Source: Comamonadaceae bacterium (GTDB lineage: Bacteria; Pseudomonadota; Gammaproteobacteria; Burkholderiales; Burkholderiaceae_C). Taken from it: a DNA stretch of 64,000 nt. Location of the stretch: contig JAAFJC010000001.1 of the NCBI GenBank assembly GCA_013297925.1, positions 1-64,000 on the forward strand, read 5' to 3'. Positions 1-8,433 of the stretch are shown here, piece after piece. Position 1 is the stretch's first letter, and every line of letters starts with the position of its first letter. Under the pieces are notes generated by a model. It was not told the origin of the DNA, searched no databases, and was given only the letters and a program-made list of their open reading frames with translations. Both the position numbers and the translations under genes were made by a program.

Positions 1-39
1 TGCGTCTTTTGCGTAACCTTTGCGTCTTCTGCGTCCGGT
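1..39 (+). repeat. GCGTCTTCTGCG-type repeat, copy 1
   Basis: This stretch is built from tandem GCGTCTT(C/T)TGCG words and ends in TGCGTCCGG. The same composition recurs as an inverted pair at 59842-59873 and 59948-59985. It lies just past the stop codon of the SPFH gene. It runs off the left edge, so its full extent is unknown. Confidence 0.6.
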
Positions 40-57
40 ATTTGTATTTTCAGCCCG

Positions 58-1098
58 TCAAACCAACTTTTTAAGCAACTCAGCTTTCTTCGCGCTGAAT
101 TCTTCCTCAGTGAGAATGCCCTTGGCCTTCAAATCGCCGAGCTTTTCCAGCATGCCCATCACATCATCCGGCTTCACGCCCACCGCAGCAGCAGCGGCTT
201 GAGCAGATGCTGCGCCTGCGCCTTGCAGCCCAGCCTGCATGTTCTGCGCCATGATTTGCCCCATGGCCAAGCCTGCGCCCATGCCCATGGCATCACCCGC
301 AATGCCCGAGCCGCCGCCAGAGTTTTCTGCAAACTTTGGAATGGCCTGCGCGGTTTGGTATTGCATGAATTTACCCATGTCGTTGCCGACCATGCCCATG
401 CCGATTTTTTGATCGAGGATTTTTTGCAGCTCTTCAGGCAGGGAGACGTTTTGCACCGTCATGCCGTCGAGCTTGAGGCCAATCTTGGCAAACTCGCCTT
501 CCAGTGCTTTCACCAAAGCCTGCGCAAACATTTGCTGATTGGCGGCCAGATCGAGGAAAGGAATGCCACTCGATGCAATCGCATTGCTGATGTTTTGCAG
601 CACCAAGCCACGCAACTGGCCATCTAGCTCTTCAGCCGCATAGCTCTCGCGCGTGCCCGAGATTTCGGTGTGAAACAGCTTCGGATCGGCTAAGCGGAAG
701 TTGTAGTTGCCAAAAGCACGCAGGCGCACTGCGCCAAAATCTTTGTCGCGCACGGTAATCGGCTGCGGCGTGCCCCATTTCGCATCCAGCTGCTGGCGCG
801 TGGAGAAGAAATACACATCGGTCTTGAACGGTGATTCAAACAGCTTGTCCCAATTCTTCAAATTGGTCAGCAGCGGAATATTTTGCGTGGTGAGCTTGTG
901 CAAACCGGGGCCAAATACGTCAAGCGCCTTGCCTTCGTTCACGATAAGCGCCATCTGCGATTCACGCACGGTGAGCATCGCGCCGTTTTGGATCTCCATG
1001 TCTTGCATGGGGAAGCGCCAAGCGAGCACGCCATCGCCCTCCTCCGTCCATTGAATAACGTCAATAAACTGCTTCTTGATGAAATCCATCAGTCCCAT
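58..1098 (-). CDS. SPFH-domain protein with C-terminal SHOCT domain (YdjI-like)
   Basis: The product is 346 aa. An SPFH/band-7-like domain covers roughly residues 20-230, a Gly/Met/Ala-rich low-complexity linker about 255-305, and a SHOCT-type tail (GILTEEEFSAKKAELLKKL) ends the protein. This is the architecture of proteins annotated 'SPFH domain/virion core protein'. They are thought to organise membrane-associated assemblies, but their biochemical role is not settled. The reading frame continues upstream to 1260. I placed the start at 1098 because AAGGAG lies just before that ATG and the upstream residues look non-coding. It is divergent from the MurU-like gene, with 41 bp between the starts. 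Confidence 0.85.
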   Translation of the reverse strand: MGLMDFIKKQFIDVIQWTEEGDGVLAWRFPMQDMEIQNGAMLTVRESQMALIVNEGKALDVFGPGLHKLTTQNIPLLTNLKNWDKLFESPFKTDVYFFSTRQQLDAKWGTPQPITVRDKDFGAVRLRAFGNYNFRLADPKLFHTEISGTRESYAAEELDGQLRGLVLQNISNAIASSGIPFLDLAANQQMFAQALVKALEGEFAKIGLKLDGMTVQNVSLPEELQKILDQKIGMGMVGNDMGKFMQYQTAQAIPKFAENSGGGSGIAGDAMGMGAGLAMGQIMAQNMQAGLQGAGAASAQAAAAAVGVKPDDVMGMLEKLGDLKAKGILTEEEFSAKKAELLKKLV

Positions 1099-1139
1099 GG
1101 CGAGCTCCTTATGTGCGTTGTGTGTAATATCACCGCAAC

Positions 1140-1934
1140 ATGATAGAACAAATTCCACATCTTGCCCAAGCCATGATCTTGGCCGCAGGCCGAGGCGAAC
1201 GCATGCGGCCTTTGACGGACACCACACCCAAGCCTTTGCTGCAAGTGCGCGGTAAGCCACTGATGCAGTGGCATATGGAAGCTCTCGTGCGCGAAGGCTT
1301 TACTCAGCAGCTCATCAACACCGCATGGCTGGGAGAACAGATTGAAGACTATTTTTTAAGCAAAAATGGCCAGTTGCCGGCAAGAATACTGCGCGAGCAG
1401 CTATCAAATCAAGAGCAAATAGGTTCATCTTGGCAATTGCAGTTCTCCCATGAAGGCCGCGATTTCGGCGGCGCGCTAGAGACCGCAGGCGGTATTTGCC
1501 GCGCTTTGCCGCGTTTGGCTGATGTGTTCTGGGTTGTGGCAGGCGATGTATTCATGCCGCAATTCCAATTCAGCCGCGCAGCCTACGAGCAATTCACTCA
1601 AAGCAGCGCCTTAGCCCACCTCTGGCTCGTCCCCAACCCACCGCACAACCCACGCGGCGATTTCGGCATCTCCGCCGATGGCCAAGCGCTCAACCTCCCC
1701 AAAGACGCAGGCCACACCCACTACACCTTCAGCACAGTCGCCCTCTACAAACGCGCCTTCTTCGCGCCACCCATGTGCGACATCCAAGCAGGCAACCCCC
1801 AAGGCATCAAAACCGCTCTTGCGCCCTTGTTACGCGCTGCGATGGACGCAGGCCGAGTAACGGCTTCTCTTTACGAAGGAGAATGGGTGGACGTAGGAAC
1901 GCCCGAGCGCCTCGCGCAGCTCAACGCCACCTGA
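1140..1934 (+). CDS. murU: MurU-like nucleotidyltransferase (probable MurNAc-1-P uridylyltransferase)
   Basis: The product is 264 aa and belongs to the sugar-1-phosphate nucleotidyltransferase family. The signature LAAGRGERMRPLTDTTPKPL starts near residue 14, and the metal-binding Asp of VAGDVF lies near residue 136. In Pseudomonas, MurU converts MurNAc-1-phosphate to UDP-MurNAc in cell-wall recycling. The usual partner kinase AmgK is not beside it here, so the substrate is inferred from family similarity. A family A repeat (1371-1416) lies in frame near residues 78-93, where related proteins have a short loop. The start at 1140 has no clear Shine-Dalgarno sequence; the internal Met just before LAAGRG is an alternative. 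Confidence 0.75.
   Translation: MIEQIPHLAQAMILAAGRGERMRPLTDTTPKPLLQVRGKPLMQWHMEALVREGFTQQLINTAWLGEQIEDYFLSKNGQLPARILREQLSNQEQIGSSWQLQFSHEGRDFGGALETAGGICRALPRLADVFWVVAGDVFMPQFQFSRAAYEQFTQSSALAHLWLVPNPPHNPRGDFGISADGQALNLPKDAGHTHYTFSTVALYKRAFFAPPMCDIQAGNPQGIKTALAPLLRAAMDAGRVTASLYEGEWVDVGTPERLAQLNAT
1371..1416 (+). repeat. Family A repeat, in frame inside murU
   Basis: It carries the family A signature: GCCGGCAAGAATACTGCGCG, then GCAGCTATCAAAT. It is read through as an added peptide (QLPARILREQLSNQ) without disturbing the frame. Confidence 0.75.
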
Positions 1935-1937
1935 GAT

Positions 1938-2041
1938 TGGCTGCTTAAACCCAGATTTCCCATTAAGCGGCACTGCGTGCCTACGCAGGTGCTCGCGAGC
2001 GGTTATCCTGCGTCCTAATGGGAAATCTGGGTTAAAACAGC
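1938..2041. repeat. 104-bp MITE-like element with 27-bp terminal inverted repeats
   Basis: The two ends are inverted repeats of 27 bp with 25 matches, including an unbroken AACCCAGATTTCCCATTA. The interior holds a CTGCGT/ACGCAG hairpin and the palindrome GCTCGCGAGC. It lies between the 3' ends of two convergent genes. Its right arm supplies the last two codons and the stop of the DUF1501 gene. It could also act as a bidirectional terminator, although neither side has a long T-run. Confidence 0.7.
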
Positions 2042-3414
2042 CCCAAGTCGCTACGCGAGAACGCGCCAATTCTTGGCACCACATCCGTCAGGTTTTGCGC
2101 GGGCACGCCCATCCACAGTGCTAAGTTAGATGCAAGTTGGTCAACGGCGGTGGTTGGAATCAAGTTGCCGTGGCCAGAGTCTTCGGCGCTGCCCAGCGCC
2201 ACCGTTGGGAAGGCGCCAACGATACGCTGCCCTTTCACTGCGCCGCCCACAACGAATTGATGGCTACCCCAGCCATGATCCGAGCCACGCCCGTTGGACT
2301 GCAAGGCCCGGCCAAAATCGCTGGCGGTAAACGTGGTGACTTGGTTTTCAATGCCTTGCTCCACGGTTGCCGCATAAAAGCTGGCAATCGCTGCATCCAG
2401 AGCGCGCAAGCGCTGATCTTGCTCGTCGAGCAAATTGTCATGAAAATCCCAGCCACCGGAAGCCACAAAGTAAATCTGCCGGCGCTGCCCAAAACTGGCT
2501 CGCGCCTTGATCATGCGGGCCACAAGCTTGAGCTGCTGGGCAACAGGTGTGGCGGGGAAGACGGTATTGAGCGTGCTACCTGACAATGCCCCGTTGACCA
2601 ACACTTCATTGTCAACCGCGCGCGAGATGATTTGGCTGTATTGAGATTGCATCGCATCGCTACTGGATGCGGTGAGGATGTTTCTCAGCGACTGTGCCCC
2701 CGTTGCACTGCCGAAAAGACTACCGAGCTGGTTAACCTTGACCGCCCCATTGGTGGTTAGTTGGTATTGCACGACCTGCTCGCCCACTTGGATCATGTTG
2801 TCACCGCCCAGTGACATACAAATCGACAAAGGGCTGTTAGGTTGCATGGCCGGCACGAGTGCATCGCCCATTCGGCCGAGCCAGCCGGTTGGCGAAGAGC
2901 CAATCGGCACGCAGGTTTGCCAGATGTTTTGCTGATCTGAATGAGAAAACAATTGCTGCGGCACGGGTACGGTAGGGCTGCCATCGTTCCATTGCGCTTT
3001 GGTGGTGGGCTGCACCAAGGGGCCGATGTTGGCCAGCACCGCGCAGCGCTGGCTGTCAAACAAGTTTTTCAGGCCTGGCAATTGCGGCGCAAAGCCCAAG
3101 GCCGCGCCGCTGTAGCCCTGCGGCGTGATGCCTAAGAGCGATGATGCAGGCAAAGCCAGAGATGGCCGCGCCGCGCTGTACGAAGCATAGGCGCTGCCCT
3201 CGCGCGGCACGATGGTGTTGGATTGATCGTTGCCGCCATAGAGGAAAACGCAGACCAAGGCTTTGAAATCGCCCGCGCTTTGCGCATGCGCTCCCAAGCT
3301 CGCCAAGCTTGCAAGCAAAGGCGTGCCCGATAGAGCGGTGAGCAAGCCAGCGCGCTTGAGGAATTCGCGGCGGCCAGCGGCGTTGGGCGCTCTTGTGTTG
3401 GTAGGATGAATCAT
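2032..3414 (-). CDS. DUF1501 domain protein, Tat-exported
   Basis: The product is 460 aa. Its N-terminus has a twin-arginine signal (RREFLKRAG, then a hydrophobic run to AHAQ near residue 45). The body matches DUF1501, an alkaline-phosphatase-superfamily-related family, with FLYGGNDQSNTIVP near the N-terminus and a GGWDFHDN segment in the second half. DUF1501 genes usually sit next to DUF1800 genes, as here with 10 bp between them. The pair is probably co-transcribed and acts in the periplasm or at the cell surface. No biochemical function is established. The final Leu-Phe and stop come from the neighbouring inverted-repeat element. Confidence 0.85.
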   Translation of the reverse strand: MIHPTNTRAPNAAGRREFLKRAGLLTALSGTPLLASLASLGAHAQSAGDFKALVCVFLYGGNDQSNTIVPREGSAYASYSAARPSLALPASSLLGITPQGYSGAALGFAPQLPGLKNLFDSQRCAVLANIGPLVQPTTKAQWNDGSPTVPVPQQLFSHSDQQNIWQTCVPIGSSPTGWLGRMGDALVPAMQPNSPLSICMSLGGDNMIQVGEQVVQYQLTTNGAVKVNQLGSLFGSATGAQSLRNILTASSSDAMQSQYSQIISRAVDNEVLVNGALSGSTLNTVFPATPVAQQLKLVARMIKARASFGQRRQIYFVASGGWDFHDNLLDEQDQRLRALDAAIASFYAATVEQGIENQVTTFTASDFGRALQSNGRGSDHGWGSHQFVVGGAVKGQRIVGAFPTVALGSAEDSGHGNLIPTTAVDQLASNLALWMGVPAQNLTDVVPRIGAFSRSDLGLF

Positions 3415-3424
3415 GATGTCTGCC

Positions 3425-5335
3425 TTATTTCAAAACCACATACTCGGGCGAGACCATGATCAGGCCGACCGCTGTAGAGACGCGTGTAAAACGATCGTTG
3501 TCTGAGTTATTGGGCAGTGCCTGCACTGCAGCCAGCACATTGCCACGCAGCGCTGGCGACATGCGATTGCCCAGCAAAAGCAGATTCAAATGGTCGATCA
3601 GCTGCGCAGGCGAGCCCGCGAGAGCGCGCTCTGGCGTGTAATCGGTGGCCAAGAAATCCCTTCCAGAGTTAAAACTCCTTTTGTTTCTTGTGGTGGTGCG
3701 GTCAGCTTCGTTCAAGATGAAATTGGTGTAGCCCGTGACCGTGGTCTCGTGCGTGATTTGAAACTCTGGTGCCAGGATGCCGGCTCGCCGCAATGCGCCG
3801 GGCGGCGAATAATCTGGTCGATACCAGTTAAACACGCTTGGCGAGCGCAGAGGGTTTTGCCCGAGGCTGCTGCTTTGATCCTCCAGATTCCAAATTTGAT
3901 ACTTGGTGGAATCAGATTTCACTTGAAAGCTGCGCAGGAATTGGCCGTAGCGCAGCATGGGCTCGCGCAGCTTGGCTGTTTGCGGCTGGCCTGGCAAACC
4001 CCTGGCTTCTGCATCGAGCAGCACAGCGCGCCAAACGGCTTTCATATCGCCCCGCACGCCTTGGCCGTTATCGTTAAATGCAGCCGCGACACGTGCCACA
4101 TATTGCGGCGAGGGATTGCTCGTGACCAAACGCTTGATGAGCTGCGAGCCGATGAAAGGGCCGGTGTTGGGGTGATTGAACAGCGCATCCAGCGCAATCC
4201 TTAGAGACTCTTGCGCATTGGTGTTGGGAGGGATCACGATGTTGTTGATGATCTGCTTGGCGCTCGTCGAGTGAAAATCTTTGTAGGGCTGCATGAGCAG
4301 ATCAAACTTGCTGCCCGAGATGCCATCGTCAGCAATCCAGCCATGCCAGCGCTCTTCGCGCGCATCGGGCCCGCCCCAGCTCCAGCCGGTGAAAACACGC
4401 GACATGCCGGTGATTTCCTTTTGGCTGTAGGTGGGAATCGGTTTGCCTGAGCCATCCAGTTTGCGCGAGCCATCGTTATTGAGCTGCCACAAGCCAATAC
4501 TGAAGAGCTGCATCACTTCGCGCGCAAAATTTTGATCCGGAATCCGGCCGGTAGCGGGATCTTCTTTTTGGTTTCGCATGTGCGAGAGATAAATGCCCAT
4601 CGTGGGATGCAGGGATACCTCTTCGAGCAACTTGCGGAAATTCCCAAACGCATTGCGCGAGAGCATGTCTAAGTAAGCGGCATGGGCATCGGCTTGAATA
4701 TCCACCGCACTGTTGACCGCCGACACCACAAAGATTTGAGACAAGGCAAAAACAGCGCGTTGGCGAAGCTGATCCTCTCCCAAAACGGCTTGCCGCCAGA
4801 ATGATTCCATCGTCGCGTTGATGTAGTTGGAATCGCAGGGGTTACAGCCGGGCGGGCCTTTTCTGGCGATGTAGGCGGCATGGCTGTCAATCGAAGGTTT
4901 GGCAAATTGGTCATCGAGCCAAGCGGCATAGCCCATCTGCACAACCTTTTCAATCTCTGGCAAAGTCGCGCCATAGCTGGCCTGCGCCAAATAGCGGCTC
5001 GCGTCTGCTGGCGTGGGTTTGGGCAAGTTGGCCACGCCCGTGCCTGCGGAGCCCGTGGTCGGTGGCGTGCCTGCGGTTGGGGTTGTCGATGTCGGCGTGC
5101 CAGTGCTTGGGGTCGTTCCTGTGCTAACTGGTGTGCTGCTGCCTGAGCTGCCCGCCGCGCTTGGTGTACTGTTGCTTGCGCCTCCGCCTCCACCTCCGCC
5201 GCAACCAACCAGCAGCGTGGCCAATACAACCACAACGGCCGCGGCAGTTGCGTGCAACCCGAGGCGCGGGCTTAGTCTCTTTGGCCTTGCTGATAGATGT
5301 GATGCTTGCAATGGTGCGGCTTGAGTTGTGGGCAT
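3425..5335 (-). CDS. DUF1800 domain lipoprotein
   Basis: The product is 636 aa. An N-terminal hydrophobic stretch ends in the lipobox LLVGC (Cys45), followed by a poly-Gly run and a Ser/Thr/Pro-rich linker to about residue 105, which suggests a tethered surface or periplasmic lipoprotein. The remainder is DUF1800, beginning near ADASRYLAQASYG and containing DQNFAREVMQLFSIG and SPSVFNWYRPDYSPPG. The gene is upstream of and probably co-transcribed with the DUF1501 gene. Some DUF1800/DUF1501 pairs have been linked to surface or extracellular matrix material, but nothing here fixes the role. Confidence 0.85.
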   Translation of the reverse strand: MPTTQAAPLQASHLSARPKRLSPRLGLHATAAAVVVVLATLLVGCGGGGGGGASNSTPSAAGSSGSSTPVSTGTTPSTGTPTSTTPTAGTPPTTGSAGTGVANLPKPTPADASRYLAQASYGATLPEIEKVVQMGYAAWLDDQFAKPSIDSHAAYIARKGPPGCNPCDSNYINATMESFWRQAVLGEDQLRQRAVFALSQIFVVSAVNSAVDIQADAHAAYLDMLSRNAFGNFRKLLEEVSLHPTMGIYLSHMRNQKEDPATGRIPDQNFAREVMQLFSIGLWQLNNDGSRKLDGSGKPIPTYSQKEITGMSRVFTGWSWGGPDAREERWHGWIADDGISGSKFDLLMQPYKDFHSTSAKQIINNIVIPPNTNAQESLRIALDALFNHPNTGPFIGSQLIKRLVTSNPSPQYVARVAAAFNDNGQGVRGDMKAVWRAVLLDAEARGLPGQPQTAKLREPMLRYGQFLRSFQVKSDSTKYQIWNLEDQSSSLGQNPLRSPSVFNWYRPDYSPPGALRRAGILAPEFQITHETTVTGYTNFILNEADRTTTRNKRSFNSGRDFLATDYTPERALAGSPAQLIDHLNLLLLGNRMSPALRGNVLAAVQALPNNSDNDRFTRVSTAVGLIMVSPEYVVLK

Positions 5336-5511
5336 AGTGATTAAACTTAAGATCGGTGTCTCATCCTAAAGTCGTACACAATCTCTGATGTAACTGATTC
5401 ACCTTCATCTACTGCGACTAACGCGGCGTGCATGAGTGAATCGGCGGGTGTTTTAGTTACCAAATAAGCGGCGTTAGATACACGGATCACATCTTTTTTC
5501 TTCGACTCAGC

Positions 5512-6918
5512 ATGAATACCATCCCACAACACGCCCCAAACGCACAGATCTACGCCCAGCGCCGCGCTCGCGTGGCTGCCGCTCTCGGCAAAGACGCGAT
5601 TGCCATCATCCCCACTGCCCCCGAGCAAGCGCGCAATCGCGATACCGGCTACCTCTATCGCCACGACAGCTATTTTTACTACCTCACCGGCTTCAAAGAG
5701 CCCGGCGCGACCCTGCTGATTGAATCCGATGGCACGAGCACTTTGTTTTGCCAGCCGAAAGATATGGAGCGCGAGATCTGGGATGGCTATCGCCTCGGGC
5801 CTGAGGCCGCCCCCGGCTTCCTCGGCCTGAAAGCTGCGCATGCCAACACCGATCTGGCCACCCAGCTCCCCAAGCTGCTAGAAAACCGCGCCACCGTTTG
5901 GTATCCCTTCGCCATCCATCCCGGCTTAGAGACGCAGGTGGACGGTTGGCTCAAGCAAGTGCGCGCCCGCGTGCGCTACGGCGCGCTCTGCCCCGAGAGC
6001 CAGCGCGATTTGTGCAGCATCTTGGATGAAATGCGCCTCGTGAAAGACGCGCATGAGATCGACATCATGCGCGCCGCCGCGCAGATCAGCGCGAAGGCTC
6101 ACATCCGCGCTATGCAACTCTCCGCGCGTATGTTGAAAGATGGCCAAGACCTGCGCGAATACCATCTCGATGCTGAGCTCCTGCACGAATTCCGCCGCCA
6201 TGGCAGCGAATACCCAGCCTATGGCAGCATCGTCGCCGCCGGAGCCAATGCCTGCGTGTTGCACTACCAAGCCGGCGACGCAAAAATCAACAGCGGCGAT
6301 CTCGTCTTGATCGACGCCGGCTGCGAGCTGCACGGGTATGCTTCCGACATCACCCGCACCTTCCCCGCCAACGGCAAATTCACCGCAGCGCAACGCGAAA
6401 TGTATGAGATCGTGCTCGCCGCGCAAGAAGCCGCAGTGGCCGCCACCAAGCCCGGCATGCGCTTCATCGATCCGCACGAAGCCGCCGTCAAAGTGCTCGC
6501 CCAAGGCATGCTCGACACCGGCCTGCTCACGCACGACAAACACGGCAGCCTGGAAGACGTGATCGAAAAACGCGCCTACTTTCCCTACTACATGCACCGC
6601 ACCGGCCACTGGCTCGGCATGGACGTGCACGACTGCGCTGGCTACAACGAACTCTCCGAGCTCGACAAAACGACAGAACGCAAAGACCCGCTCTCAGGGG
6701 AGACAATCAAAAACCGCCCCAGCCGAATCCTCCGCGAAGGTATGGTTCTCACGATAGAGCCCGGCATCTACATCCGTCCCGCAGCCGGCGTGCCCGAAAA
6801 GTTTCACAACATCGGGATCAGGATTGAGGATGATGCGGTGGTGAATGCGAAGGGATGCGAGTTGATATCGCGGGGTGTCCCTGTTCACTCAAACGCTATA
6901 GAAGAACTAATGATTTGA
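5512..6918 (+). CDS. pepP: Xaa-Pro aminopeptidase
   Basis: The product is 468 aa, the usual length for PepP. An N-terminal aminopeptidase P domain begins with YAQRRARVAAAL and contains HDSYFYYLTGFKEPGA. A pita-bread M24B domain follows. The dinuclear metal ligands are visible: two Asp in LIDAGCELHGYASDITRTFP, His in HRTGHWLGMDVHD, and Glu in LTIEPGIYI and IGIRIEDD. It removes N-terminal residues preceding proline in the cytoplasm. It stands alone, with no strong Shine-Dalgarno before the ATG. Confidence 0.93.
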   Translation: MNTIPQHAPNAQIYAQRRARVAAALGKDAIAIIPTAPEQARNRDTGYLYRHDSYFYYLTGFKEPGATLLIESDGTSTLFCQPKDMEREIWDGYRLGPEAAPGFLGLKAAHANTDLATQLPKLLENRATVWYPFAIHPGLETQVDGWLKQVRARVRYGALCPESQRDLCSILDEMRLVKDAHEIDIMRAAAQISAKAHIRAMQLSARMLKDGQDLREYHLDAELLHEFRRHGSEYPAYGSIVAAGANACVLHYQAGDAKINSGDLVLIDAGCELHGYASDITRTFPANGKFTAAQREMYEIVLAAQEAAVAATKPGMRFIDPHEAAVKVLAQGMLDTGLLTHDKHGSLEDVIEKRAYFPYYMHRTGHWLGMDVHDCAGYNELSELDKTTERKDPLSGETIKNRPSRILREGMVLTIEPGIYIRPAAGVPEKFHNIGIRIEDDAVVNAKGCELISRGVPVHSNAIEELMI

Positions 6919-6949
6919 AGCTGCCGTTGTCGCGATCATCGTTCGACGT

Positions 6950-7735
6950 ATGGCTTACGACACCGCTCAATGCGCGGAGCTTCTAAAGGAGCTACAGACA
7001 ACCCTGGCTGCGCTAGATGAGTTGCTTTTGCAGTCCCTTCGAGCAAGCGGCTCTATTGCAAACGAAAAGTCTAAGGTCTATTTGAACGAAGGCTTTGGCA
7101 GAAGGGTTGGAATACTTAAGCATTGTTTGACCAACATTTTTCGCCAATTTCCCCCTAACACGTCCGAATTACTTACGAAAGAAGAACTGCATGATGTGCA
7201 AATCGCGCTGCATGCATTCGTCATGAACCTTTATGGCGCTTTTGAGAATCTGGCTTGGGCTTTTGTGATTCGTCACGACCTGATGTCAAAGTTCAAGACT
7301 GCCAACAGAGTTGGCATGTTTTCTAAAGATTTACGGACATGCATGCCAGAACCGATTGCAACTCATTTGACGAGCGAAACATTTTCATCTTGGAGCAAGC
7401 TCTATCTTAAGAACTATCGAGATTCTCTTGCACATCGAATCTCTCCTTATATTCCGTTCGCTGTATTCTCAAATCAGCAAGCAAACAGGCTTATTGAACT
7501 TGATGGCCTTGAGATAACGAATCTACGCTCGCGTGATTGGGCTGAGCTGGAGAAAAATCAGGCTGAGCGTGATTCGCTGGGCAGTCCTAGTTTTGTATTT
7601 CTGACATCGTTATTGGATATTGATGGCGTGTCGCCGAAGCCTATTTGGTTGCATCCTCAACTACTTTGTGACTCGATGACTTTGATCGAGTTCTCACTTG
7701 TCTTTTTTGATCATTGGCATGAAGTGCGAACTTAG
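6950..7735 (+). CDS. Uncharacterised protein with HEPN-like Rx4H motif
   Basis: The product is 261 aa with no signal peptide or membrane segment. I do not recognise a named family. The segment NYRDSLAHRI (from Asn155) contains Arg157-x4-His162, which matches the Rx4-6H catalytic motif of HEPN RNases. The surrounding sequence looks helical (MNLYGAFENLAWAFVIRHDL before it), as in HEPN folds. The gene is visibly more AT-rich than its neighbours, which suggests transfer. It converges on the PIN toxin gene and the two ends overlap by a few bases. HEPN assignment is an inference from one motif; the protein could equally be a non-enzymatic helical protein. Confidence 0.6.
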   Translation: MAYDTAQCAELLKELQTTLAALDELLLQSLRASGSIANEKSKVYLNEGFGRRVGILKHCLTNIFRQFPPNTSELLTKEELHDVQIALHAFVMNLYGAFENLAWAFVIRHDLMSKFKTANRVGMFSKDLRTCMPEPIATHLTSETFSSWSKLYLKNYRDSLAHRISPYIPFAVFSNQQANRLIELDGLEITNLRSRDWAELEKNQAERDSLGSPSFVFLTSLLDIDGVSPKPIWLHPQLLCDSMTLIEFSLVFFDHWHEVRT

Positions 7736-8154
7736 TTAGTACTTGAAAACGGATTCACCAACTTCACCCCACCAACAATTTCGCCTGTATTCATATCCTC
7801 CGAATACAACACCGCACAATTCGCAATCTGCGCACTGGCACGGATGAGAGAATCGTAAAAGCCTAGGCGGCGGATTTGGTGTATGTCTAGCGCGGTGTGG
7901 ATGATTGTGGGCGTGATTTGTACGACTTCAAAGCGCTCCCAAAACAATAGCTGCTCGCGCACATTCTGTGCCGGCAAACCAAGCTTTTTGATCGCAATAT
8001 TGGCAAACTCTTGTAGCACTTGGGTGGAAATCACACCAGTGGCCGTTTTGTGCAGCTCGTGCAAAAGATCTAGGGCTTGGCGTTGTTTGGTGGGCTCGTC
8101 TGGGCTTTGGGCGTAGACGAGGATGTTGGTGTCGATGAAGCTGCGTTGCGGCAT
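7732..8154 (-). CDS. PIN-domain toxin, VapC-like
   Basis: The product is 140 aa, typical for a PIN toxin. Acidic residues of the active site are visible: Asp8 in FIDTNILVY, Glu in QVLQEFANIA, Asp in GFYDSLIRA and Asp in LYSEDMNTG. PIN proteins are Mg-dependent RNases. The gene follows the small ribbon-helix-helix-like gene by 6 bp, the usual antitoxin-toxin order, so the pair is most likely a VapBC-type module. Confidence 0.88.
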   Translation of the reverse strand: MPQRSFIDTNILVYAQSPDEPTKQRQALDLLHELHKTATGVISTQVLQEFANIAIKKLGLPAQNVREQLLFWERFEVVQITPTIIHTALDIHQIRRLGFYDSLIRASAQIANCAVLYSEDMNTGEIVGGVKLVNPFSSTN

Positions 8155-8160
8155 ATGTTT

Positions 8161-8385
8161 TTACCGCTCGTTGGCTTCTTCGCGGTTGAATTTCCAGCCG
8201 TTTAAGCGGCCTGGGCTGCTGAGGCAGCGCTGTTCGAAGGCTTTCCACTCTTCTTCTTGGCGAGCTTGGCCGCCTAGTTGCTCCAAATAATCGCGCACAG
8301 CTTGATTGAGGCTTTTGCCCATTTTTCTGGCAGCCTCGCGGGCGTTTTCGGCAACGCGTTCATCGACTGATAAGGTAATGTTCAT
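8161..8385 (-). CDS. Antitoxin, ribbon-helix-helix type (VapB-like)
   Basis: The product is 74 aa. It starts with a short beta-strand-like segment (MNITLSVDERVAENAREAARKMG is its beginning, abbreviated here to the first residues), followed by SLNQAVRDYLEQL, as in ribbon-helix-helix antitoxins that dimerise and bind their own promoter. The charged C-terminal tail (about residues 45-74) would wrap the PIN toxin. It is the first gene of the pair. Confidence 0.8.
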   Translation of the reverse strand: MNITLSVDERVAENAREAARKMGKSLNQAVRDYLEQLGGQARQEEEWKAFEQRCLSSPGRLNGWKFNREEANER

Positions 8386-8433
8386 GGCTTTGACCTCAGT
8401 TTATCCTCAAAAGGCTTAAAATTCACACATATT

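Noticed and set aside
1099-1260. N-terminal extension of the SPFH gene
   Set aside because: The extra 54 codons overlap the divergent murU start and look non-coding; AAGGAG lies just before the ATG at 1098.
5347-5514. Short minus-strand frame upstream of pepP
   Set aside because: The frame continues into the pepP antisense, has no start with a ribosome-binding site, and resembles no family.
5926-6630. Long antisense frame opposite pepP, and similar ones opposite leuS (32428-33450) and acyl-CoA ligase
   Set aside because: They arise from codon bias in high-GC genes; their products are His/Ala/Arg-rich with no motif, and the sense genes are certain.
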